Part shown: positions 1 to 6,030 of the stretch, one piece after another
Layout of the letters: each line of letters opens with the position of its first letter
Position numbering within the stretch: the first letter of the stretch is position 1
Source of the DNA: Reyranella sp.
Lineage (GTDB): Bacteria > Pseudomonadota > Alphaproteobacteria > Reyranellales > Reyranellaceae
Assembly: GCA_004296815.1 (NCBI GenBank)
Contig: SCVT01000568.1
Coordinates: 1-11,838 of the forward strand
DNA: 11,838 nucleotides
Direction of reading: 5' to 3'
Program-made: the position numbers and the translations under genes
The notes under the pieces: model-generated
What the model was told of the DNA's origin: nothing
Databases searched by the model: none
What the model saw: the letters and a program-made list of their open reading frames with translations, nothing else

Positions 1-300
1 CCGCGCCGCGGCTTCGATCACGGCCTCGGGCCCTGCCGCCACCTCGATCTGCGTGCCGGCCAGCGCATCCTTCAGGGCCTGGAACCTGCCCGGGTCAGCA
101 ACAACTGCGAGCCTGGCGCGCAGGCGCCGCGCCTGCTCGGCCAACAGCTCGACCGAGGTACGCGCGACCAAGGCCTCGACCCGATACTTCGCCGGATCCC
201 TCGCGATGAGATCGACGGTGCTCTGGCCGACGGATCCGGTCGAGCCGAGGATCGTGATACGTCTCGGGCGATCCTCAGAGGGGGCGGTCCACTTGGTCAT
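1..300 (-). CDS. dxr: 1-deoxy-D-xylulose 5-phosphate reductoisomerase, N-terminal part (runs off the window)
   Basis: The first 100 codons of DXP reductoisomerase, the NADPH-dependent enzyme that turns 1-deoxy-D-xylulose 5-phosphate into 2-C-methyl-D-erythritol 4-phosphate in the non-mevalonate isoprenoid pathway (cytoplasm). The protein begins MTKWTAPSED and has the family's Rossmann NADPH-binding motif, ITILGSTGSVGQSTVDLI, at about residues 15-32. It continues with the typical segment YRVEALVARTSVELLAEQ, which follows this motif in Dxr proteins. The ATG at 300-298 overlaps the cdsA stop codon as ATGA (4 nt), which suggests translational coupling. The reading frame is open to the window edge at base 1, so the catalytic and C-terminal domains are not visible. 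Position after uppS and cdsA is the usual proteobacterial order, and the product feeds the isoprenoid chain that UppS elongates. Confidence 0.95.
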   Translation of the reverse strand, partial: MTKWTAPSEDRPRRITILGSTGSVGQSTVDLIARDPAKYRVEALVARTSVELLAEQARRLRARLAVVADPGRFQALKDALAGTQIEVAAGPEAVIEAAAR

Positions 301-992
301 GTCCAGGGCCAGCCAGGGCCCGCGATCAGGCGTGCAACACCGACGGCGACCAGCACGGCGATCAGGCCATCGATGCGGTCGAGCAGGCCGCCATGCCCCG
401 GGATAAGCCGGCCGCTGTCCTTCACCCCGGCGCGCCGCTTGGCAGCGGATTCCAGCAGGTCGCCAACCTGCCCCACGATGGCGAGCACCGCGCCGATGAT
501 GGACAGTGATATCGTCTCTCCGAGCCCGAACGCATAGCCTACCGCTGCGCTGGCGACGGCCGCCCAAGCCATCCCGCCGACCAGCCCCGACCAGGTCTTT
601 CCGGGGCTGATGGAGGGCGCGAGCTTGGCGCCGCCGGCGGCGCGGCCGACGAAGTAGGCGCCGATGTCGGTCGCCCAGATGCAGGCCAGCAGCCAGACGA
701 TCGTCTCGCGGCCGTGGACCGGCTGATGGCGCAGCCAGAGCAAGGCCACAAGGGCCGCAAGTCCGTAAGCCCAAGCCAGCAGCCGAAGCGCCGGCGCACC
801 GCGGGTCAGGCGTGTCCATTCGAGGAGCATGATCGGCGCGGCGATCGCGGCAGCCAGATCGATCCATGGGAAGCCGTACCAGACCGCAGCCAGGAGCGCA
901 GGCCCCAGCACCACGGCCGAGAGCACGCGCATCAGCAGCCCGGCAAACCGCCCGCCGCCTGCCGGCCGGCCGTCAACCGCCGACGCCGCCAT
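297..992 (-). CDS. cdsA: Phosphatidate cytidylyltransferase (CDP-diglyceride synthase)
   Basis: Makes CDP-diacylglycerol from phosphatidic acid and CTP, the precursor of all phospholipids, in the inner membrane. From the chosen ATG the protein has 231 residues, with hydrophobic segments near 20-42, 44-58, 68-87, 135-155, 160-178 and 208-226. The CTP-transferase signature is complete at residues 182-208: SAAKRR, then KDSGR, then PGHGG and DRID. An earlier conserved stretch has WATDIGAYF (106-114) and SPGKTWSG (129-136). The frame stays open up to 1094 inside uppS, but the ATG at 992-990 has GGGAG seven bases upstream and is preferred. A later Met at 932 lacks a good ribosome site. With this start it overlaps the end of uppS by 20 nt and ends in an ATGA overlap with dxr. 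It is somewhat shorter than the E. coli enzyme (about 285 residues), mostly at the N-terminus. Confidence 0.93.
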   Translation of the reverse strand: MAASAVDGRPAGGGRFAGLLMRVLSAVVLGPALLAAVWYGFPWIDLAAAIAAPIMLLEWTRLTRGAPALRLLAWAYGLAALVALLWLRHQPVHGRETIVWLLACIWATDIGAYFVGRAAGGAKLAPSISPGKTWSGLVGGMAWAAVASAAVGYAFGLGETISLSIIGAVLAIVGQVGDLLESAAKRRAGVKDSGRLIPGHGGLLDRIDGLIAVLVAVGVARLIAGPGWPWT

Positions 993-1713
993 AGCGCCGC
1001 TCCCGCCGCCGGAACTCGGCGATCGCCTGTTCCAGATGCTCCTTGCCGAAGTCGGGCCAAAGCGTGTCGACGAAAACCAGCTCGGCGTAGGCACACTGCC
1101 AGAGGAGGAAATTGCTGATCCGCTGTTCGCCGCTCGTGCGGATCAGCAGGTCCGGATCCGGGACGCCCGCCGTCAGCAGCTCGCGCTCGAAGCTGTCGTG
1201 GTCGATCCGGTCGGCCGTCAGCTCGCCGGCAGCGACGCGGCGCGCCAAGCTGCGGGCTGCGTTGAGGATCTCGTCGCGCGAGCCGTAGTTGATGCAGATG
1301 TTGACGTCGATCCGCGTATTGGCGGCCGTCATCTTCTCGGCATCGGCGATGTCGCGGACGATGTCAGCCGCCAGCCCTTCCCGGCTGCCGATCACCCTCA
1401 GGCGCGCGCCGTTCTTGCGCAGCTCCTCGAGCTCGCTGCGCAGGTAGTGACGCAGCAATCCCATCAGGTCACTGACCTCGTCGGCCGGTCGCGTCCAGTT
1501 CTCGGTCGAAAATGCGAAGAGCGTCAGTACGGGGATGCCGAGCTCGCCGGCGCCCCGCACGACACGCCGCACGGCGTCGGCTCCGCGGCGATGGCCCGCG
1601 ACACGCGGCAGGCCACGCGCCTTCGCCCACCTGCCGTTGCCGTCCATGATGATGGCGACGTGGGTCGGCCCCGACGTCCCGTCGGGCGTGGCGGGCAGCG
1701 ACGCGGTGGACAT
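973..1713 (-). CDS. uppS: Undecaprenyl diphosphate synthase (cis-prenyltransferase)
   Basis: Adds isopentenyl units in cis to farnesyl diphosphate to make undecaprenyl diphosphate, the lipid carrier for peptidoglycan and O-antigen units. The protein has 246 residues. The catalytic motif HVAIIMDGNGRWA places the key Asp at residue 24. FSTENW follows near residues 68-73. The diphosphate-binding motif RTSGEQRISNFLLWQ (192-206) supplies Arg192, Glu196 and Arg198, and Glu211 sits in AYAELVF, matching the spacing of the E. coli enzyme shifted by two residues. The E. coli enzyme has GGE where this one has SGE, which I regard as an ordinary variant. The start codon shares one base with the frr stop (TGATG), and no strong ribosome site precedes it, so re-initiation by ribosomes finishing frr is likely. 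Confidence 0.96.
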   Translation of the reverse strand: MSTASLPATPDGTSGPTHVAIIMDGNGRWAKARGLPRVAGHRRGADAVRRVVRGAGELGIPVLTLFAFSTENWTRPADEVSDLMGLLRHYLRSELEELRKNGARLRVIGSREGLAADIVRDIADAEKMTAANTRIDVNICINYGSRDEILNAARSLARRVAAGELTADRIDHDSFERELLTAGVPDPDLLIRTSGEQRISNFLLWQCAYAELVFVDTLWPDFGKEHLEQAIAEFRRRERRYGGVGG

Positions 1714-2267
1714 CAGACGGTCTTGATCTCTTTTTCCTTGTGAGCGAGGGCGTCGTCGACCTGCTTGACGTAGCGATCCGTGAGCTTCTGGACCTCGTCC
1801 GACTTCTGGCGATGCTCGTCCTGCGAGATCTTGTGGTCCTTCTCGGCCTTCTTCAGGGCCTCCATGCCGTCACGCCGGACATTGCGCACGGCGACGCGGC
1901 CACCTTCGGCATACTTGTGCGCGAGCTTCGCCAGTTCGGCACGACGCTCACTCGTCAGTTCCGGAATCGGAATGCGGATCATCTGGCCGTCCGGCGCCGG
2001 ATTGAGGCCGAGCCCCGATTCACGGATCGCCTTCGCGGTCGGCGTGACGAGGCCTTTGTCCCAAACGCTGACGGTCAGCAGCCGGGGCTCCGGAGCGCTC
2101 ACCGTGCCGACCTGATTCAGCGGCATGCGTTGGCCGTAGGCTTCGACCATCACCGGGTCGAGCAGATTGACGGAGGCGCGCCCGGTCCTGAGGCCGGCGA
2201 ACTCCTTCTTCAAGGCGTCCATGGCGCCATGCATACGCTTCTCGAGCTCTTTGAGATCAGCGGTCAT
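1713..2267 (-). CDS. frr: Ribosome recycling factor
   Basis: Splits post-termination ribosomes together with EF-G so they can start a new round. The protein has 184 residues, almost the same length as E. coli RRF (185). The sequence fits the family throughout: LRTGRAS at about 26-32, the domain II beta-sandwich segment with VSVWDKG (66-72), then [13 protein letters not shown] (97-109). The long C-terminal helix of domain I carries RNVRRDG (128-134) with the conserved arginines that contact 23S rRNA. The end is highly charged (KEKEIKTV). The ATG at 2267-2265 overlaps the pyrH stop as ATGA; GAGG lies about seven bases upstream. The pyrH-frr pairing is standard in bacteria. Confidence 0.97.
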   Translation of the reverse strand: MTADLKELEKRMHGAMDALKKEFAGLRTGRASVNLLDPVMVEAYGQRMPLNQVGTVSAPEPRLLTVSVWDKGLVTPTAKAIRESGLGLNPAPDGQMIRIPIPELTSERRAELAKLAHKYAEGGRVAVRNVRRDGMEALKKAEKDHKISQDEHRQKSDEVQKLTDRYVKQVDDALAHKEKEIKTV

Positions 2268-2995
2268 GTCGAGGCCTCGTCCTTGATGATCGTAAAGGTC
2301 CCTTCGCCCTTCATGGTCGCGGCGAACGCGCCGGGCTTGTGGATGTCGAACACGATAATGGGGATGCGGTTCTCGCGCGCGAGCGAGATCGCCGACGCAT
2401 CCATGACCTGGAGGTCGCGCGACAGCACTTCCATATAGTTCAGCGTGTCGTAACGCTTGGCATTCTTGTCCTTGCGCGGATCGGCCGAGTAGACGCCATC
2501 GACCTGCGTGCCCTTGAGCAGCGCATCAACGCCCATCTCGGCGGCACGCAGCGCCGCTGCGGTATCGGTGGTGAAGAACGGGTTGCCCGTCCCGGCGGCG
2601 AAGATCACGACGCGGCCCTTCTCCATGTGCCGGGCGGCGCGCCGGCGGATGTAGGGCTCGCAGACCGTCGTCATGGGGATCGCCGACTGCACGCGTGTCT
2701 GCAGCCCCTGCCGCTCCAGCGCGCTTTGCATGGCCAATGAATTGATGACGGTGGCCAGCATGCCCATGTAGTCGCCGCTGGCGCGGTCCATGCCGGACGC
2801 CGCGGCCGACACGCCGCGGAAGATGTTGCCGCCGCCGATCACCAGGCAGACCTGCACGCCCATGGCATGCACGGTCTTCACTTCCTGTGCGACCATCGCG
2901 ACCATGTCGGGATCGAGACCGTACTCCCGACTCCCCATCAGCCCCTCGCCTGAGAGCTTGAGAAGGACACGGCGATATCGGGGGCCCGACGACAT
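2264..2995 (-). CDS. pyrH: UMP kinase
   Basis: Phosphorylates UMP to UDP with ATP; a hexameric amino-acid-kinase-fold enzyme of pyrimidine nucleotide synthesis, unrelated to eukaryotic UMP/CMP kinase. From the chosen ATG the protein has 243 residues. Visible motifs are [11 protein letters not shown] (11-21), [10 protein letters not shown] (52-61), the UMP-binding [13 protein letters not shown] (135-147) and the nucleotide-binding [13 protein letters not shown] (161-173). The frame is open to 3055, but the start at 2995-2993 has AGAGGA five bases upstream (3001-3006) and gives the normal family N-terminus; the extra 20 codons would run through the intergenic hairpin. It lies 68 nt after tsf and overlaps frr by 4 nt. 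Confidence 0.96.
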   Translation of the reverse strand: MSSGPRYRRVLLKLSGEGLMGSREYGLDPDMVAMVAQEVKTVHAMGVQVCLVIGGGNIFRGVSAAASGMDRASGDYMGMLATVINSLAMQSALERQGLQTRVQSAIPMTTVCEPYIRRRAARHMEKGRVVIFAAGTGNPFFTTDTAAALRAAEMGVDALLKGTQVDGVYSADPRKDKNAKRYDTLNYMEVLSRDLQVMDASAISLARENRIPIIVFDIHKPGAFAATMKGEGTFTIIKDEAST

Positions 2996-3021
2996 CGGAT
3001 TCCTCTGACTGCGAAATCTTG

Positions 3022-3047
3022 GGCGCGCGGGCACAATCCCGCGCGCC
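3022..3047 (-). other. Perfect 10-bp GC-rich hairpin between tsf and pyrH
   Basis: In the minus-strand transcript the arms are GGCGCGCGGG and CCCGCGCGCC, fully complementary, around the six-base loop AUUGUG. The stem begins 16 bases after the tsf stop codon, following the AT-rich run TATTAAAATTGCTATT. Downstream comes CAAGATTTCG rather than a U tract, so it is not a standard intrinsic terminator. It ends about 15 bases before the pyrH ribosome site. A role as an RNA processing or 3'-end stability element separating rpsB-tsf from pyrH expression is inference. Confidence 0.6.
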
Positions 3048-3063
3048 AATAGCAATTTTAATA

Positions 3064-3990
3064 CTACTTCTTGAGCTGGGCAGCCACCTCAGCCGCAAAA
3101 TCTTCCGACTTCTTCTCGATGCCTTCGCCCAGGCCGAAGCGAAGATATCCCGCCAGTCGAACCGGGGCGCCGACCTGCTTGCCGGCGTCCTCGACGACCT
3201 TCGAGACCTTGGTCTTGCCGTCCATCACGAAGGCCTGCTCGAGCAGCACGACTTCCTGATGGAACTTGCGCAGGCCGCCTTCGACCATCTTGGCGATGAT
3301 GTCGGCCGCCTTGCCACTCTGCCCCGCCTTCTCGGCGAGCACGCCGCGCTCGCGCTCGATCGCCACCGGGTCGAGCTCATCCACTGTCAGCGACTGCGGG
3401 TTGGCCGCGGCGACATGCATGGCGAGCTGCTTGGCGAGCGCGCCGAGCTTGGCCTTGTCGCCGGTGGACTCGAGCGCCACCAGCACGCCGATCTTGCCCA
3501 AGTCGGTCGCGACGGCGTTGTGCGTGTAGGCGACGACGATACCGTCGGACACCGAGATCGACGCGGCGCGACGCAGGCTCATGTTCTCGCCGATCGTGGC
3601 GATCAGGTTGGTGAGCTCGCCCTGCACGTCGCGGCCGGTGCCGGGAAACGGCGCCGCCGCGACCTTGGCGAGGTCACCGCCATTGTCGAGCGCGAGCTTG
3701 GTCGCCGTGGCCACGAACTTCTGGAACTGGTCGTTGCGGCCGACGAAGTCGGTCTCGGCGTTGACCTCGATGACCGCACCCTTCGTGCCGTTTGCAGCGA
3801 CGCCGACGAGGCCCTCGGCCGCGACGCGGCCGGCCTTCTTCGAGGCAGCCGAAAGGCCCTTGGTGCGCAGCCAGTCGACAGCCTTCTCGAGGTCGCCGCC
3901 GGTCTCGCCCAACGCCTTCTTGCAATCCATCATGCCCGCGCCGGTCTTCTCGCGCAGTTCCTTGACGAGGGCGGCAGTGATCTCAGCCAT
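3064..3990 (-). CDS. tsf: Elongation factor Ts
   Basis: The guanine nucleotide exchange factor that recycles EF-Tu from its GDP form. The protein has 308 residues. The N-terminal UBA-like domain (1-50) reads [20 protein letters not shown] with MDCKKAL next and is nearly invariant in bacteria. The EF-Tu-contacting TDFV motif is at residues 80-83, followed by the two-part core, including the [11 protein letters not shown] segment that precedes the coiled-coil-like subdomain. The end ([11 protein letters not shown]) is a normal EF-Ts terminus. The ATG at 3990-3988 has GGAG seven bases upstream. It lies 77 nt after rpsB, with a strong hairpin in the gap, and 68 nt before pyrH. Confidence 0.97.
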   Translation of the reverse strand: MAEITAALVKELREKTGAGMMDCKKALGETGGDLEKAVDWLRTKGLSAASKKAGRVAAEGLVGVAANGTKGAVIEVNAETDFVGRNDQFQKFVATATKLALDNGGDLAKVAAAPFPGTGRDVQGELTNLIATIGENMSLRRAASISVSDGIVVAYTHNAVATDLGKIGVLVALESTGDKAKLGALAKQLAMHVAAANPQSLTVDELDPVAIERERGVLAEKAGQSGKAADIIAKMVEGGLRKFHQEVVLLEQAFVMDGKTKVSKVVEDAGKQVGAPVRLAGYLRFGLGEGIEKKSEDFAAEVAAQLKK

Positions 3991-4016
3991 AGTCTTGCTC
4001 CGTGTGAGTGTGACAA

Positions 4017-4065
4017 GGGCCGGTCTTCCGACCGGCCCCGTTATGTCTTTCCGATGAGGGGCCGG
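4017..4065 (-). promoter_or_regulatory. Two mutually exclusive stems between rpsB and tsf (attenuator-like)
   Basis: Read on the minus strand, CCGGCCCC (4065-4058) begins two bases after the rpsB stop codon. It can pair perfectly over 8 bp with GGGGCCGG (4039-4032) across an 18-base loop. The same GGGCCGGUC region (4038-4030) is also the left arm of a perfect 9-bp hairpin with GACCGGCCC (4025-4017) around the loop GGAA, a GNRA tetraloop. Both stems cannot form together. After the second stem the sequence is UUGUCACACUC, with no U tract, so it is not a textbook intrinsic terminator. The pairing is seen directly; a role in setting the S2:EF-Ts ratio is inference. Confidence 0.55.
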
Positions 4066-4067
4066 GC

Positions 4068-4856
4068 CTACTCGGCCGGCGAAGCCTCGGCGCCCGCGCC
4101 GTCGGATCCGGGGAGATCCTCGGCCGGCTGCTCGCTCAGTTCGCCGACGTCGCCGCCAGCTGCGCCGATCTCGGCGCGGATGCCGTCCAGCACCGAAGCG
4201 GCCAGCAGGTCACAGTAGAGCGACACCGCGCGGATCGCGTCGTCGTTGCCCGGGATCGGGAAATCGATGCCGTCCGGATCGGAGTTGCTGTCGACCACCG
4301 CCACGATCGGAATGCCGCGCTTGCGGGCTTCCAGAACGGCGATCGACTCCTTGTTGGTGTCGATGATGAACAGCAGGTCGGGCGTGCCGCCCATCTCCTT
4401 GATGCCGCCCAGCGAACGCTCGAGCTTGTCGCGCTCGCGCGTCAGGTCGAGCTGCTCCTTCTTGGTGAGGCCGACGACGTCGCCCTTGAGGCGCTCGTCG
4501 AGCTCGCGCAGCCGCTTGATGGAGGCCGAGATCGTGTTCCAGTTCGTGATCATGCCGCCCAGCCAGCGGTGGTTCACGTAGTACTGGCCGCAGCGCTTGG
4601 CCGCGTCGGCGACGCGGTCGGCAGCCGCCGCCTTGGTGCCGACGAACAGCACGCGCCCGCCGCTCGCGACGACGTCGCGAACCTGCTTCAGCGCCTGCTC
4701 GAGCAGCGGCACCGTCTTGGTGAGGTCGATGATATGGACCCCGTTGCGCACCCCGAACAGGTACGGCTTCATCTTGGGGTTCCAGCGGCGCGTGTGATGG
4801 CCGAAGTGGACGCCGGCTTCCAGCAGCTGGCGCATCGTAAACGTCGGCATGGTCAT
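4068..4856 (-). CDS. rpsB: 30S ribosomal protein S2
   Basis: Protein of the 30S subunit, bound at the head-body junction. The protein has 262 residues from the chosen ATG. It shows the family N-terminus [20 protein letters not shown] (6-25), [20 protein letters not shown] (25-44), and [15 protein letters not shown] (92-106). A charged coiled-coil hairpin follows at about 112-152, then IDTNKE (165-170), and [20 protein letters not shown] (183-202). The last 30 or so residues form an acidic, Gly/Ala-rich tail. The frame is open to 4946, but the ATG at 4856-4854 has AAGGAG (4863-4868) six bases upstream; a second ATG two codons later would be spaced too far. It is the first gene after a likely promoter and a leader of about 100 nt. 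Confidence 0.97.
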   Translation of the reverse strand: MTMPTFTMRQLLEAGVHFGHHTRRWNPKMKPYLFGVRNGVHIIDLTKTVPLLEQALKQVRDVVASGGRVLFVGTKAAAADRVADAAKRCGQYYVNHRWLGGMITNWNTISASIKRLRELDERLKGDVVGLTKKEQLDLTRERDKLERSLGGIKEMGGTPDLLFIIDTNKESIAVLEARKRGIPIVAVVDSNSDPDGIDFPIPGNDDAIRAVSLYCDLLAASVLDGIRAEIGAAGGDVGELSEQPAEDLPGSDGAGAEASPAE

Positions 4857-4862
4857 GCCGTT

Positions 4863-4868
4863 CTCCTT
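4863..4868 (-). promoter_or_regulatory. Ribosome binding site of rpsB
   Basis: AAGGAG on the minus strand, six bases before the ATG at 4856. It decides the rpsB start over the upstream open frame and over the second ATG at 4850. Confidence 0.85.
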
Positions 4869-4893
4869 TTCCGGTTGAGCCTCCGCGGGCGTC

Positions 4894-4907
4894 GTCCATT
4901 TCTGGAC
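4894..4907 (-). other. Small leader hairpin with GAAA tetraloop upstream of rpsB
   Basis: The minus-strand transcript reads GUCCA GAAA UGGAC, a perfect 5-bp stem closed by a GNRA tetraloop, extendable by one U-G pair. It lies about 37 bases before the rpsB start, inside the untranslated leader. S2 is known to repress its own operon in enterobacteria, so leader structure is expected; whether this stem takes part is unknown. Confidence 0.4.
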
Positions 4908-4967
4908 ACCGGAGCGAGCGCCGGGATGTCTCCCCGTCGACCGCAAACCCGCGTGCGAAGTGGCGCG

Positions 4968-4996
4968 TTTCTAGAGGTTTGGCCCCGGAAATGCAA
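4968..4996 (-). promoter_or_regulatory. Likely promoter of the rpsB-tsf-pyrH operon
   Basis: On the minus strand, TTGCAT (4996-4991, within CTTGCATTTCC) and TAGAAA (4973-4968) are separated by exactly 17 bases. This fits a housekeeping sigma factor of the alphaproteobacterial type, where the CTTG core of the -35 box matters most. Both boxes lie in the only long gap of the window (4857-5016, 160 nt), between the DUF72 stop codon and rpsB. Transcription would start near 4961, giving a leader of about 100 nt. Match to the enterobacterial consensus is only partial. No clear terminator for the upstream genes is visible here, so read-through is possible. Confidence 0.55.
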
Positions 4997-5016
4997 GCGC
5001 TAATGAAATCAACGGG

Positions 5017-6030
5017 TTACGCGACGATTTCAGCGATTTCCCGAGCCAATTTGAGAAGCGACAGCGGCGCACTCCCCTCCGCCTTGTTGTTGGCCGTGAT
5101 CCAGACCTTGCGGCCACCCTTGAAGGCCGCGGCCGCCATCCGGGCAAGAATCCGGCGCGTCTCGCCATCCTCATCCACCAGCTTGTCGAACGGCTCGTAG
5201 CGCTGCTTGGCTGCCTGATAGAGGAAGCCCCGGTGCAGGTTCCAGCGGACGACCAGGTCGCCCGGCGCCTCGCCGTCGAGCGCCTTCAGCGCCGCTTCCT
5301 GCCGTTCGACCTCAGGCATACGGTCGTGCAGGCCGACGCAGTAGCGGACGCGGGTCTCGGCCAGCATCCGCATCAGGCGGGGCGTCAGCAGCTCGGCATT
5401 GCGAAGCTCCAGGGCATAGAGCGGTCGCCGGCCTCCCAGCTCCTGCGGCAGCGTGGCGAAGAACGCACCCAGCCGCTCGATCAGCAGCGACGCGTCCTCG
5501 ACGAGGCTGCGCGGCAGCGGCGAGACCTGGAACACCAGGGGACCCGCCTTGTCCTTCAGGCCTTCGAGGCAAGGCACCACGAATTCGCGCACGGCGACCG
5601 CCGCGTCGAGGAAATGCGGGTTGGGCACCTTGCCTCTGCCCTCCTCGTCGCGGATCACGGCGTCGCAAACGATGGCCGGCGCCTTCACGACGAAGCTGAA
5701 ACCGTCGGGCACCTGGCTGGCGTAGCGCGCATATTCGACGGCGGATATCGGCGCATAGAACGTGCGGTCGAGGCTGACGGTCCGCAGCAGCGGGATCCGG
5801 GCATAGGCCTCCAGGCCCTTGCGGCTCAGCGTCACCTGCGGGTGGACGCCCTCGTAGACGAGCCCGCGCCAGCCGGGAAAGAACCACGATGAAGTACCAA
5901 GCCGGATGTCGGCTGGCAGACCGGGGGCGTCGAGCAGCGGCGAGACGCTGGCGGTCTGGACGTCGCCGGCGCGGGCTGTCCGGCGCTTCGGCGGTGCATC
6001 GGCTTCGAAGAGGCCGGGCTGCCGGCTCAA
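5017..6030 (-). CDS. DUF72 (YecE-like) family protein
   Basis: A 337-residue DUF72 protein; the family has a TIM-barrel-like fold and no firmly established biochemical role. Motifs seen are LGTSSWFFPGW (44-54), DRTFYAP (88-94), FSFVVKAP (111-118) and, near the end, TANNKAEGSAP (312-322). The first 40 or so residues are not part of the barrel: they read as a basic, Pro/Ala-rich tail starting SRQPGLFEAD. The frame runs upstream inside dnaE to 6426, but I choose the TTG at 6030-6028. It overlaps the dnaE stop as TTGA and has GGAGGAG just upstream, whereas no in-frame ATG or GTG lies between there and the barrel. Coupling to dnaE hints at a DNA-related role, but this is inference. Confidence 0.85.
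   Translation of the reverse strand: MSRQPGLFEADAPPKRRTARAGDVQTASVSPLLDAPGLPADIRLGTSSWFFPGWRGLVYEGVHPQVTLSRKGLEAYARIPLLRTVSLDRTFYAPISAVEYARYASQVPDGFSFVVKAPAIVCDAVIRDEEGRGKVPNPHFLDAAVAVREFVVPCLEGLKDKAGPLVFQVSPLPRSLVEDASLLIERLGAFFATLPQELGGRRPLYALELRNAELLTPRLMRMLAETRVRYCVGLHDRMPEVERQEAALKALDGEAPGDLVVRWNLHRGFLYQAAKQRYEPFDKLVDEDGETRRILARMAAAAFKGGRKVWITANNKAEGSAPLSLLKLAREIAEIVA

Noticed and set aside
2268..2281. GAGGCCTC palindrome just upstream of frr
   Set aside because: It lies in the coding end of pyrH and its GAGG doubles as the frr ribosome site; an 8-base palindrome is not remarkable at this base composition.
3022..3060. Intrinsic terminator on the plus strand (hairpin followed by AATTTTA)
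   Set aside because: The T run starts about nine bases after the stem and no plus-strand gene exists upstream that would need it.
3019..4218. Plus-strand open frame (399 codons) opposite tsf and the end of rpsB
   Set aside because: A shadow of tsf and rpsB, and it crosses both intergenic hairpins; no protein family recognised.
4857..4946. N-terminal extension of rpsB in the same frame
   Set aside because: The extra 30 codons begin at a TTG, do not resemble S2, and would replace a leader that has a clear AAGGAG site before the ATG at 4856.
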